From positions 38,320 through 77,166 of the forward strand of contig PCBT01000048.1 of the NCBI GenBank assembly GCA_002731375.1: a stretch of 38,847 nucleotides of DNA. The letters run 5' to 3'. The translations under genes and the position numbers were made by a program. Shown here in pieces: positions 8,563 to 15,918 of the stretch. Position 1 is the first letter of the stretch. The number at the start of each line of letters is the position of its first letter. This DNA is from Rhodospirillaceae bacterium. Its GTDB lineage: Bacteria > Pseudomonadota > Alphaproteobacteria > GCA-2731375. Under the pieces are notes generated by a model, which worked only from the letters and a program-made list of their open reading frames with translations, was not told where the DNA came from and made no database searches.

Positions 8563-9360
8563 TCAGCGGAGAAATTGTTTGAAGTCCGGCGGACGTTTTT
8601 CCAGAAAGGCATTTGCACCCTCCTTGGATTCTGGCGTTGAAAAATAGTCTGGTGCCAACATCATTTGGAAATGATTGGCAGCTGGATCGCGCATGTAATC
8701 CACATCCGAATCAAACGATGCCTTGACGATCTTCACGCAGGTCGGGCTGAGGCTGAGGATTTCCTGGCACCACTTGTCGACTTCCTCCTCCAGTTGATCC
8801 ATCGGTACCACCGCGTTGCAGATGCCCATCTCCAAGGCCTGCTGGGCATCGTATTTGCGGCACAGCATCCACATTTCGCGGGCTTTCTTGGCGCCGACGA
8901 CACGGGCTGCATAGGCGACGATCCAACCCTCCGCCGGGCTGGCGACACGGGGGCCGTTTTGGCCAAAGATGGCGTTGTCGGCGGCGATGGTCAGGTCACA
9001 GCAATAGGCTAGATGATTACCCATGCCGATGGCATAGCCCTTGACCACGGAGATCACCGGCTTGCCGCAATGGCGCACCGCGTCATGCACGCCGCGTGGA
9101 TTGACCGTGATATGACGTTCGGCCAGGCCGCCTTCCTTTTCCCATTTAACGTCACCGCCAACCGTGAAGGCACGTTCGCCGGCACCGGTCAGCACGATCA
9201 CGCCGACGGTTTTGTCATACCCGGCCATTTCGACCGCCGCGATCAACTCGGCCATGGTAACGCCGCGCAAGGCGTTCAGGCTGTCGGGGCGGTTGATGGT
9301 GATTTTCGCGACGCCGTCATTGGTTTCGTAGAGCAAGTCTTCAAATTCATGGTCTGCCAT
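8563..9360 (-). CDS. BadI/MenB-like crotonase (candidate ring-opening beta-ketoacyl-CoA hydrolase)
   Basis: A 265-residue crotonase-fold protein closest in appearance to BadI (2-ketocyclohexanecarboxyl-CoA hydrolase) and MenB. Shared features include FEDLLYETNDGVAKITINRP near the N-terminus, the oxyanion-hole segments GERAFTVGGD (61-70) and GYAIGMGNHLA (108-118), and VVGAKKAREMWMLCRKYDAQ (154-173). BadI opens a six-membered ring by hydrolytic retro-Claisen attack; MenB closes one. In the active-site loop MenB has Ser-x-Asp-Gly-Gly-Tyr and BadI Asp-Pro-Gly-Tyr, but here the loop is SPAEGWI (about 141-147), so the usual Tyr is Trp and the Asp is absent or replaced by Glu. The start at 9360 follows GAGGAGATCGACC. 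It is divergent from the SDR-led operon and probably acts on its product. Confidence 0.85.
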   Translation of the reverse strand: MADHEFEDLLYETNDGVAKITINRPDSLNALRGVTMAELIAAVEMAGYDKTVGVIVLTGAGERAFTVGGDVKWEKEGGLAERHITVNPRGVHDAVRHCGKPVISVVKGYAIGMGNHLAYCCDLTIAADNAIFGQNGPRVASPAEGWIVAYAARVVGAKKAREMWMLCRKYDAQQALEMGICNAVVPMDQLEEEVDKWCQEILSLSPTCVKIVKASFDSDVDYMRDPAANHFQMMLAPDYFSTPESKEGANAFLEKRPPDFKQFLR

Positions 9361-9422
9361 GGTCGATCTCCTCAAAATACAAACTTCGGCCTGCTGAAAA
9401 ATTCGCGGTTCGGCCTCATTAC

Positions 9423-9436
9423 CTAACAATTATTAG
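9423..9436. promoter_or_regulatory. Putative TetR operator 1
   Basis: CTAACAATTATTAG is an imperfect inverted repeat (arms CTAACA and TATTAG) about 63 bp upstream of the BadI-like start. It shares the outer CTAA...TTAG bases and 14-bp length with the second palindrome at 9544-9557. Confidence 0.5.
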
Positions 9437-9543
9437 GGATAATATGATGACTATTTGATGTCAAGACACCCAGTTTTCCATTCTTTCATGGCAAATAGGT
9501 TTAAAATTGAGATTTTGACACGAAAATTTTGTTGAAGCTAAGC

Positions 9544-9557
9544 CTAACGCTCGTTAG
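9544..9557. promoter_or_regulatory. Putative TetR operator 2
   Basis: CTAACGCTCGTTAG is a perfect inverted repeat with 6-bp arms (CTAACG/CGTTAG) and a 2-bp centre, ending 30 bp before the SDR start codon. A repressor bound here would block the rightward promoter. Size and symmetry suit a TetR dimer, and the only regulator gene nearby is the TetR at 7883-8527. Confidence 0.6.
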
Positions 9558-9587
9558 AATATGTTGCTGTGATATAGGAGAAAGAGC

Positions 9588-10343
9588 ATGAGATTACAGG
9601 ACAAGGTCATTATCGTTACGGGTTCCGCCGGGGCCGGCATTGGGCAAACCAGCGCCCGCCGCTTCGCCGAGGAAGGCGCCAAGGTGGTGGTCAGCGACAC
9701 CCACCAAAAGCGCACCAAGGAGGCCTCTGAAATGATCCGGGACGACTTCGGCGTGGAGTCCATCGGCGTGCTGTGCGACGTCACCAATCAGGAACATGTG
9801 GACAATCTGGTCGCCGCGACGCTGGAGAAATTTGGCCGCATCGATGGTCTGATGAATAACGCCGGCATCAATGTTTTGAACGAATGCGTCGATATCACGG
9901 ACGAGCAATGGGATCTGGTGTTCGATGTTTGCATCAAGGGCACCTTCCGCTGTGTCCGCGCCGTATTGCCGGCCATGATCAAACAGGAAAGCGGCAGTAT
10001 CGTTAGCCTGTCGTCCACCGCCGGGCTGGAAGGCGCGCCGAACCAATGCCATTACGCCGCCGCCAAGGCGGGCGTTGTCGCCTTTTCCAAGTCCGTGGGG
10101 AACGAGGTCGCCAAACACGGCATCCGCCTGAACGCTATCGCGCCGGGTTTGATCATGAACCCTTTCCTGGAACGGATTTATCCAAAGGAGCAACTGGAAG
10201 GCTATTTGGAGACCATTCCCCTACCACGCAAGGGCGAGCCGAAGGACATCGCCAATACGGCGCTGTTTCTGATGTCGGACGAAGGCTATTACCTGACGGG
10301 CCAGACCTTGTGCGTCAGCGGCGGCAGTTGGATGGTCTCGTAG
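9588..10343 (+). CDS. Short-chain dehydrogenase/reductase (BadH-like)
   Basis: A 251-residue classical SDR, expected to oxidise a beta-hydroxyacyl-CoA, or another ring hydroxyl, with NAD(P). The nucleotide motif TGSAGAGIG is at 11-19, NNAG at 90-93, the catalytic serine in SLSS at 140-143, and Tyr156-x3-Lys160 in HYAAAKAG. The C-terminal GQTLCVSGGSWM is typical. The aspartate in VVSDTH (about 37) after beta-2 suggests preference for NAD over NADP. It is the first gene of a seven-gene operon, with 1 bp to the MaoC gene. In alicyclic acid degradation, BadH makes the keto-acyl-CoA that BadI cleaves. The same pairing here, across a shared promoter, supports a similar job. Confidence 0.93.
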   Translation: MRLQDKVIIVTGSAGAGIGQTSARRFAEEGAKVVVSDTHQKRTKEASEMIRDDFGVESIGVLCDVTNQEHVDNLVAATLEKFGRIDGLMNNAGINVLNECVDITDEQWDLVFDVCIKGTFRCVRAVLPAMIKQESGSIVSLSSTAGLEGAPNQCHYAAAKAGVVAFSKSVGNEVAKHGIRLNAIAPGLIMNPFLERIYPKEQLEGYLETIPLPRKGEPKDIANTALFLMSDEGYYLTGQTLCVSGGSWMVS

Positions 10344-10344
10344 G

Positions 10345-11208
10345 ATGGTTGGCGATACCCTGTCCCTCGACATGGTGGGGCACAAGTTCGATCCCCTGAC
10401 GATTTCCTGGAATGCCAAGGATGTCATGCTCTACGCCCTGGGCGTTGGCGCCAAACCAGCGGACGAGCTCGACTTCGTATATGAAGGCAGCGATCGTGAA
10501 AGTGGCGGCCCGTTGGTGCTGCCGACCTACGCGGTAATCCCGGCCACGCGCGCCATGGGCAACCTGCGCCATGTGGTGAAGCTGAAGATCCAGCGCCTGT
10601 TGCATGGTGAACAGGGCATCGAATTGCTGCGGCCCCTACCGGTGAAGACCGAGATTACCCTGGAGAGCAAGGTTTCGGAGGTTTGGGACAAGGGCAAGTC
10701 GGGCGTGATCGGCGTCTCGGCCCTGGCCTCCGATGCTGATGGACCGTTGTTCAAAAGCTATTCCACGCTCTTTTATATCGGTGGCGGCGGCTTTGGCGGC
10801 GAGCCGGGCCCCTCGACCAAGGACAAGAACCAACCGCCCGAACGTGAGCCGGACTTGATCATCGACTACGCCACCCAGCCGGAACAAGGCGCAATTTATC
10901 GGCTGTCCGGTGACCGGGTGGCATTGCATATCGATCCCGAATTCGCCCGAAAAGCCGGCTATGACAAACCCTTCATGCATGGTCTGTGCACCTATGGCTT
11001 TGTTGGCCGCGCAATATTGCATGGTTTGTGCGGCGGTGATCCGGCGCGGTTTAAATCCATGACCGGGCGTTTCGCGGACACGGTGCAGTTCGAGGATCAT
11101 ATCGTTACCAAGTTCTGGAATGATGGCCCCGGCGCGGCGATCATCCAGGTGGAAGACCAGAATGGCGGCGTCGTTTTAAGCCAGGCGCGCGCCACATTCG
11201 CGGACTGA
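10345..11208 (+). CDS. MaoC-like enoyl-CoA hydratase 2 (double hotdog)
   Basis: A 287-residue protein with the layout of hydratase 2: an N-terminal degenerate hotdog (residues about 1-150) and a C-terminal MaoC hotdog that carries the active site. The motif YRLSGDRVALHIDPEFA (185-201) contains the catalytic pair D190 and H195, followed by AGYDKPFMHGLCTYGF (204-219). Most relatives have Asn-Pro where this one has Val-Ala between Asp and Leu-His, a modest variation. It should hydrate a trans-2-enoyl-CoA to the (R)-3-hydroxyacyl-CoA, the substrate for a following dehydrogenase. A glycine-rich linker (GGGGFGG, about 146-152) joins the two halves. It lies between the SDR and the thioesterase within the operon. 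Confidence 0.92.
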   Translation: MVGDTLSLDMVGHKFDPLTISWNAKDVMLYALGVGAKPADELDFVYEGSDRESGGPLVLPTYAVIPATRAMGNLRHVVKLKIQRLLHGEQGIELLRPLPVKTEITLESKVSEVWDKGKSGVIGVSALASDADGPLFKSYSTLFYIGGGGFGGEPGPSTKDKNQPPEREPDLIIDYATQPEQGAIYRLSGDRVALHIDPEFARKAGYDKPFMHGLCTYGFVGRAILHGLCGGDPARFKSMTGRFADTVQFEDHIVTKFWNDGPGAAIIQVEDQNGGVVLSQARATFAD

Positions 11209-11225
11209 GGAGCCATTTCAAGATC

Positions 11226-12011
11226 ATGAATTTCGCTGAACGCTTGCGCGGTACATCAAAAGAAGATGGCCAATGGGCCTTTGATCTGGCGGAGGAACTG
11301 AACGGCGGCTTTGGCGGCACCAACGGTGGCAATCTGGCCGCGATCTGTGTCTTCGCCGCCCGTGGCGTGGCCGCTGGTCGCCAGCCCATTGGCCTGGATG
11401 CACGCTTTATCCGCAGCTTCCGGCCCGGCCTGGCCAAGGTCGTGCCGACTGTGCTGAATGCCGGGCGGACATTGAGCACGGTCAGCGTCGATATCTTCAC
11501 CGAGGAAGGCAAGCTGGCGACGCGGGGCACGGTGTCTCTGGTGGAGCCCGCCGCCCTGGCTGATTTTTCCGCAGACCCCGATGCGCCGGATTTCTCCGGC
11601 CTGTCGGCCTATGAAGACGGCAAGACCTGGCGGCATCCGGGCAAGAACTACCGCATTCCAATGATTGATACCTTCCAGCCACGATACCTGGGCAAGGTTG
11701 ACGGCGCCATCGCTACCGCTGTGAAGGTGATCTGGGACGATCCGGCTGCCAGTATCGAAGCTGCCTGTATCGCCGCCGATACTTCCGTCGGCCCACCCGT
11801 GGCCAGCCGATTGAAGGGTAAGCCCCTGGCCATCCCCAACCCTGACCTATCCCTGCGCTTCACGGGTCTGAAAACCAATGCGGATCATCTGATCAGCATT
11901 TCCCGCCTGGAAAACCTCGGTGATGGCCTGGCGACGGTGTCCCTGGAGGTCCGCGCCGGCAAGGATTTTCTGGCCGCGGGCATCGCATCTACCACCTGCC
12001 TGAAAGGCTAG
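11226..12011 (+). CDS. TesB-like acyl-CoA thioesterase (double hotdog)
   Basis: A 261-residue protein that looks like a double-hotdog acyl-CoA thioesterase of the TesB type. The first hotdog has LNGGFGGTNGGNLAA (about 25-39), replacing the usual central-helix segment, followed by SFRPGLAKVVPTVLNAGRTL, the common surface strand. The second half (about 130-255) repeats the fold more weakly, with IPMIDTFQPRY and VSLEVRAGKDFLAAG. The catalytic Asp/Gln/Thr triad of TesB cannot be assigned with confidence from inspection. A GAGGAG ribosome site lies 16 bp upstream of the ATG. In the operon it might release CoA from dead-end intermediates, or act as a noncatalytic partner. Family assignment is fair; activity is inferred. 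Confidence 0.7.
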   Translation: MNFAERLRGTSKEDGQWAFDLAEELNGGFGGTNGGNLAAICVFAARGVAAGRQPIGLDARFIRSFRPGLAKVVPTVLNAGRTLSTVSVDIFTEEGKLATRGTVSLVEPAALADFSADPDAPDFSGLSAYEDGKTWRHPGKNYRIPMIDTFQPRYLGKVDGAIATAVKVIWDDPAASIEAACIAADTSVGPPVASRLKGKPLAIPNPDLSLRFTGLKTNADHLISISRLENLGDGLATVSLEVRAGKDFLAAGIASTTCLKG

Positions 12012-12022
12012 GGGTCCAAACC

Positions 12023-13117
12023 ATGGCGCAAAAAACCACATTTGCAATGGTCCTGACCGCGCCCGGTGTCCTGGAACCGCGCGATATTCCGTTGCCGCAA
12101 ATCACCGATGACCGGGCCTTGTTGCGCATCGAGGCCTGCGGTATCTGCGGCACCGATTGCGAACAATTCAAGAGCGGTCTTGGCCTGCCGATGCCTCATA
12201 TTCCGGGCCATGAACCCCTTGGCGTGATCGAGGCGATTGGCGATGCCGCCGCCCTGCGCTGGGGCGTCGATGTGGGCGACCGGGTGGCGGTGGAAACGTT
12301 GCTGTCCTGCCATATCTGCAAACGCTGCCTGTCCGGCGAGTATCATCTTTGTGCCAACCGGCAAATCTATTCCACCATTCCCCTGGCCGAGGGGCATGGC
12401 TTGTGGGGTGCCTATGCCAATCACATGGTTCTCGATAGCCGCAGCATCTTGCACAGAATGGACAAATCCATCCCGGCCCAGATCGCGGTCATGTACAATC
12501 CCCTGGGCGCCGGCTTTCGCTGGGCCGTGGAGCTCTCCCAGACCAAATTCGGCGACAGCATCCTGATCCAGGGACCGGGCCAGCGCGGCCTGGCGGCGGT
12601 GATCGCGGCCAAATCGGTGGGCGCCAAAACCATCATCGTGTCCGGCTTGGCGGCGGATCAAAACAAGCTGAACCTGGCCAAGGAATTTGGCGCTACCGAC
12701 GTTATTGACGTGGAGAACGAAAACCTGCGCGAGAGAATCAGGGAGATCACGGGCGGTGAGGGCGTTAATACGGTGCTGGATGTCTCGCCCGGCCTGGATG
12801 GCCCGGTCAATGACGCCATCACCGCCGCGCGGGTCGGCGGCACCGTCGTGCTGGCCGGCGTCAAGGGCTTCAAGCCCATGGCCAGGTTCGTCTCTGACAA
12901 GATTGTCTTTAAGGAATTGCGCGTTCTGGGCGCCTTTGGCGTGACTTCGTCGGGCTATGCCAAGGCCATCGACCTGATCCACGGCGGCACTGTGCCGTTG
13001 GAGAAGATGCATACCCACGACTTTACCGTCGCCGATGCGGCGTTGGCGATCCGTACCCTGGGGCGGGAAATTCCCGGCGAGGAGTCGATCCATTCCTGCC
13101 TGATACCTGAGCATTAG
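12023..13117 (+). CDS. Zinc-dependent medium-chain alcohol dehydrogenase
   Basis: A 364-residue MDR-superfamily dehydrogenase. Catalytic zinc ligands are visible as C42 in GICGTDC and H63-E64 in PGHEPLG. The structural zinc loop has C96, C99, C102 and C110 (SCHICKRCLSGEYHLC). The nucleotide fold follows, with IQGPGQRGLAAVIAAKSVGA around residues 175-194. It should oxidise a secondary or primary alcohol, possibly a second hydroxyl on the same substrate. The gene is 11 bp after the thioesterase and 27 bp before the acyl-CoA ligase. Threonine dehydrogenase or sorbitol dehydrogenase relatives look similar, but the operon points to an acyl-CoA or terpenoid-like substrate. Confidence 0.9.
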   Translation: MAQKTTFAMVLTAPGVLEPRDIPLPQITDDRALLRIEACGICGTDCEQFKSGLGLPMPHIPGHEPLGVIEAIGDAAALRWGVDVGDRVAVETLLSCHICKRCLSGEYHLCANRQIYSTIPLAEGHGLWGAYANHMVLDSRSILHRMDKSIPAQIAVMYNPLGAGFRWAVELSQTKFGDSILIQGPGQRGLAAVIAAKSVGAKTIIVSGLAADQNKLNLAKEFGATDVIDVENENLRERIREITGGEGVNTVLDVSPGLDGPVNDAITAARVGGTVVLAGVKGFKPMARFVSDKIVFKELRVLGAFGVTSSGYAKAIDLIHGGTVPLEKMHTHDFTVADAALAIRTLGREIPGEESIHSCLIPEH

Positions 13118-13144
13118 CCAGAGCATTAGAGTATTTCGAGAACC

Positions 13145-14806
13145 ATGAACCTTGCACGACTACAAGAAGCCATCGCCGCCGCCATACCCGAAACGGAATG
13201 TCTGATCTTTGGCGGGCGCCGTTACACCTGGGCGCAGTTCAATGATAGGACGCGGCGGCTGGGGGCCTTTCTGCGGCAAAACGGCCTTGGTTTGCACAAA
13301 GAGCTGGGGCGGCTGGAAAACTGGCAATCGAGCCAGGATCACGTGGCGATGTATCTTTACAATTGCAACGAATACCTTGAGACGCTTTTAGCCGCCTTTA
13401 AGTGCCGCGCCTCCGCCATCAACGTGAACTACCGCTATCAAGATGACGAGCTGGTTTATCTGCTGAAGAACTCCGGCGCCAAGGCAATCGTTTTTCATGC
13501 CCGTTTCGCGGTGATGCTGGCAAGCCTGCGGGATCAACTGCCGGACATCCAGGTCTGGATCCAGGTCGCTGACGGCTCGGACGTAACCCTGATGGCGGGC
13601 GCTATCGACTATGAGGAGGCCCTGGCCGCCTGTGCGCCGGAACCCATTGATCCCGGTTGTCGCGACGATGATCTGTTCATTATCTATACCGGTGGTACCA
13701 CGGGCCTACCCAAGGGTGTGTTGTGGCGGCAGACCGATATTTTCTTTGGCTTGATCGCGCAGACGCCGGTCGGCACCAGCCAGGAAAAGACCGTCGCCGA
13801 TGTCACCCGGCGTGTTTCACAAGGCCGCCTGGGCAAGGCCATGCCTCTGGCGCCGATGATGCATGCTTCGGGTACTTGCATGGCCCTGGGCGCGATGTTT
13901 CGCGGCAGCGCCATCGTAATTCAGGAAACCGTGGATCATTTCGACGCCAAGGAAATCGTGCAAACGTTCGAGCGTGAGAGCATCACCCAGGCGACTCTGA
14001 TTGGCGATGCCTTCGCCGCGCCTCTGCTGGCAGAGATGGACCGAGGCAGCTATGACCTATCCGCCTTTTCCATGATCAATTCCGGCGGCGCGGTGCTTTC
14101 GCCGCGCAACAAAAAGCGTTTGCAGGACCACATGCCCCAGATGTTGTTGGTCGATGCGGTGGGCTCGTCCGAGGCGGGCCGGCAGGCGATGAACCTCTCC
14201 AAGGGTGGCAAGACTAAATCATCGGTGGATTTCGAGATGGATATCAATGCCTGTGTGATCAGCGCCGACCGCACCCGCATTCTGCAACCGGGCGAAGACG
14301 AAACCGGCTGGGTGGCACAGGGCGAACCGGTGGCCATGGGTTATCTAAACGATGCGGAGAAAACCAAGCTTGCTTTCCCGGTGATCGACGGCAAACGTTA
14401 TGCGGTGCCGGGCGACCGGGCCCGCATGAACGAGGACGGCAGCTATCATTTCCTGGGCCGGGATTCCGTGACTATTAATTCGGGTGGCGAGAAAATCTTC
14501 GCCGAGGAAGTGGAACATGCTCTGAAGACACTGTCCGGCATCCTGGATGCCCAGGTTGTCGGCGTGGTGGACGATATCTGGGGGCAGAAGGTGGTCGCCA
14601 TTGTCTCCAAGACCGGCGAGGCCGAGATCGACGAACAACTGGTTCGCGACCATTGCAAAAGCAAGCTTGCCGACTACAAGGCGCCGAAGAACGTTATTTT
14701 CGTCGATGAGTTGTTCCGCGCCGCCAATGGCAAGGCCAGCTATGAATGGGCCCGTGACTTGGCCAATGAAACGCTGGGTACGGCACAGGATGGAGCTGGG
14801 TCATGA
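13145..14806 (+). CDS. Acyl-CoA synthetase (AMP-forming, FadD type)
   Basis: A 553-residue ANL-superfamily ligase that activates a carboxylic acid as acyl-AMP and then acyl-CoA. The phosphate loop is YTGGTTGLPKGVLWR (181-195). The Leu-Trp-Arg ending resembles FadD19/FadD17-type ligases of steroid side-chain and similar pathways more than straight-chain FadD. Later motifs include NSGGA, DAVGSSEAG (adenine binding), VPGDRARMNEDGSYHFLGRDS with the hinge, and NSGGEKIFAEEVE. The C-terminal lysine for adenylation is probably in RAANGKASYEW. The last four bases overlap the next gene (ATGA), which suggests translational coupling with the acyl-CoA dehydrogenase. It would catalyse entry into the pathway. 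Confidence 0.93.
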   Translation: MNLARLQEAIAAAIPETECLIFGGRRYTWAQFNDRTRRLGAFLRQNGLGLHKELGRLENWQSSQDHVAMYLYNCNEYLETLLAAFKCRASAINVNYRYQDDELVYLLKNSGAKAIVFHARFAVMLASLRDQLPDIQVWIQVADGSDVTLMAGAIDYEEALAACAPEPIDPGCRDDDLFIIYTGGTTGLPKGVLWRQTDIFFGLIAQTPVGTSQEKTVADVTRRVSQGRLGKAMPLAPMMHASGTCMALGAMFRGSAIVIQETVDHFDAKEIVQTFERESITQATLIGDAFAAPLLAEMDRGSYDLSAFSMINSGGAVLSPRNKKRLQDHMPQMLLVDAVGSSEAGRQAMNLSKGGKTKSSVDFEMDINACVISADRTRILQPGEDETGWVAQGEPVAMGYLNDAEKTKLAFPVIDGKRYAVPGDRARMNEDGSYHFLGRDSVTINSGGEKIFAEEVEHALKTLSGILDAQVVGVVDDIWGQKVVAIVSKTGEAEIDEQLVRDHCKSKLADYKAPKNVIFVDELFRAANGKASYEWARDLANETLGTAQDGAGS

Positions 14807-15918
14807 ATTTCGATTTCTCCGAGGAACAACAGCTTCTGCGCGATCAGGCGCGCGGCTTTCTTGACAGTCAAGGCGGCGCTCAACTGGCCCGCGGCATGCT
14901 GGATGGCGATGAGGCCTCGGCCACCGACCTGTGGCGCGACATGGCCAAGCTGGGCTGGATGGGCACGGCCATTCCCGAAGAATACGGTGGCGCCGGCGCC
15001 GGCGCGTTGGAGCTATGCGTGCTTTCCGAAGAGCTTGGCCGCGCCCTTGCGACGACGGTATTTTCCACCTCGGTCTATCTCGCCACGCCGTTGCTGCTGG
15101 CGGCGGGCAGCGAGGCACAAAAGCGTGAATATCTGCCCAGGCTTGCCACGGGTGAAATTTCGGCCACCCTGGCGGTCAGCGAAGGCCCGGCAAATGCAAC
15201 GCCAAGGAACGTCGCGGTAGCTGCCAAGGACGGCAAGCTGAACGGCGAAAAATATCCCGTTGCCAATGCCGCCGCGGCGGATCTGGCGCTGGTGTTGAGC
15301 GCGGAGGCGGGCGGCACGTTCCATATCGTCCCTCTTGCCGGCCCGGATGTTGAGGTGACGCCGATTGCCTCTCTCGATCCCAGCCGGCCGCAAGGCAGGC
15401 TGCATTTTCGGAATGCAGCCGCCGAACGCTTGGGCCAGCCCGGCGCGGCTTGGGAATTATTGCGGCGTATATATGATCATGCGGCGGTCTTCTTCGCTTT
15501 TGAGCAGGTGGGCGGAGCACAGGTCGCCCTGGATCAGGCCTGTGAGTATGCCCGCGAGCGTTTTGCCTTTGGCCGCGCCATCGGCTCCTACCAAGGCGTT
15601 AAGCACAAGCTGGCGGATATGTATGTCGCCGCGACCCTGGCTAAGTCGAACTGCTATTACGCTGCCTGGGCCCTGAGCCATGATGCGCCCGAGCTTCCCC
15701 TGGCCGCCGCCGCCGCGCGGGTCAGCGCCACCAAGGCCTTTGACCTCTGCGCGAGCGAAAGTATCCAGGTGCATGGCGGCATGGGCTGCACCTGGGAAAC
15801 CGATTGTCATCTCTATTACCGCCGCGCCCGCTCGCTGGCCGTCAATATCGGCTCCAACCTGGTTTGGGAGGAAAAACTGGTTCGGGCTCTGGAGGCCAGA
15901 GAAGGGGAGGCGGCATAA
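14803..15918 (+). CDS. Acyl-CoA dehydrogenase, catalytic-type subunit
   Basis: A 371-residue acyl-CoA dehydrogenase. N-terminal helical domain (FSEEQQLLRDQARGFL), middle beta domain and C-terminal helical domain are all present. FAD contacts include RFAFGRAIGSYQGVKH (about 253-268). The usual catalytic base of medium-chain enzymes is present as E332 in QVHGGMGCTWETD (322-334). The segment AFEQVGGAQ (232-240) offers a second glutamate at the position used by isovaleryl-CoA dehydrogenases. The protein is slightly short, as for the smaller subunit of heteromeric steroid acyl-CoA dehydrogenases. Its stop overlaps the start of the next acyl-CoA dehydrogenase by one base, so the two are probably made in equal amounts and may form one alpha2beta2 enzyme. 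Confidence 0.93.
   Translation: MNFDFSEEQQLLRDQARGFLDSQGGAQLARGMLDGDEASATDLWRDMAKLGWMGTAIPEEYGGAGAGALELCVLSEELGRALATTVFSTSVYLATPLLLAAGSEAQKREYLPRLATGEISATLAVSEGPANATPRNVAVAAKDGKLNGEKYPVANAAAADLALVLSAEAGGTFHIVPLAGPDVEVTPIASLDPSRPQGRLHFRNAAAERLGQPGAAWELLRRIYDHAAVFFAFEQVGGAQVALDQACEYARERFAFGRAIGSYQGVKHKLADMYVAATLAKSNCYYAAWALSHDAPELPLAAAAARVSATKAFDLCASESIQVHGGMGCTWETDCHLYYRRARSLAVNIGSNLVWEEKLVRALEAREGEAA

Larger units (their letters stand above)
9361..9587. promoter_or_regulatory. Divergent promoter region of the BadI-like/TetR and SDR operons
   Basis: A 227-bp A+T-rich gap between two divergent start codons, each with a good ribosome site (GAGGAG leftwards, ATAGGAGAAAGAG rightwards). It contains two palindromes of the form CTAAC(N)4-type half-sites, one near each gene, which would let a single regulator control both directions. 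Exact promoter hexamers are not assigned because several A+T-rich stretches could serve. Confidence 0.7.

Noticed and set aside
12008-13126. Reverse-strand frame of 372 codons opposite the alcohol dehydrogenase
   Set aside because: The forward frame has clear zinc and nucleotide motifs; the reverse frame is an antisense artefact.
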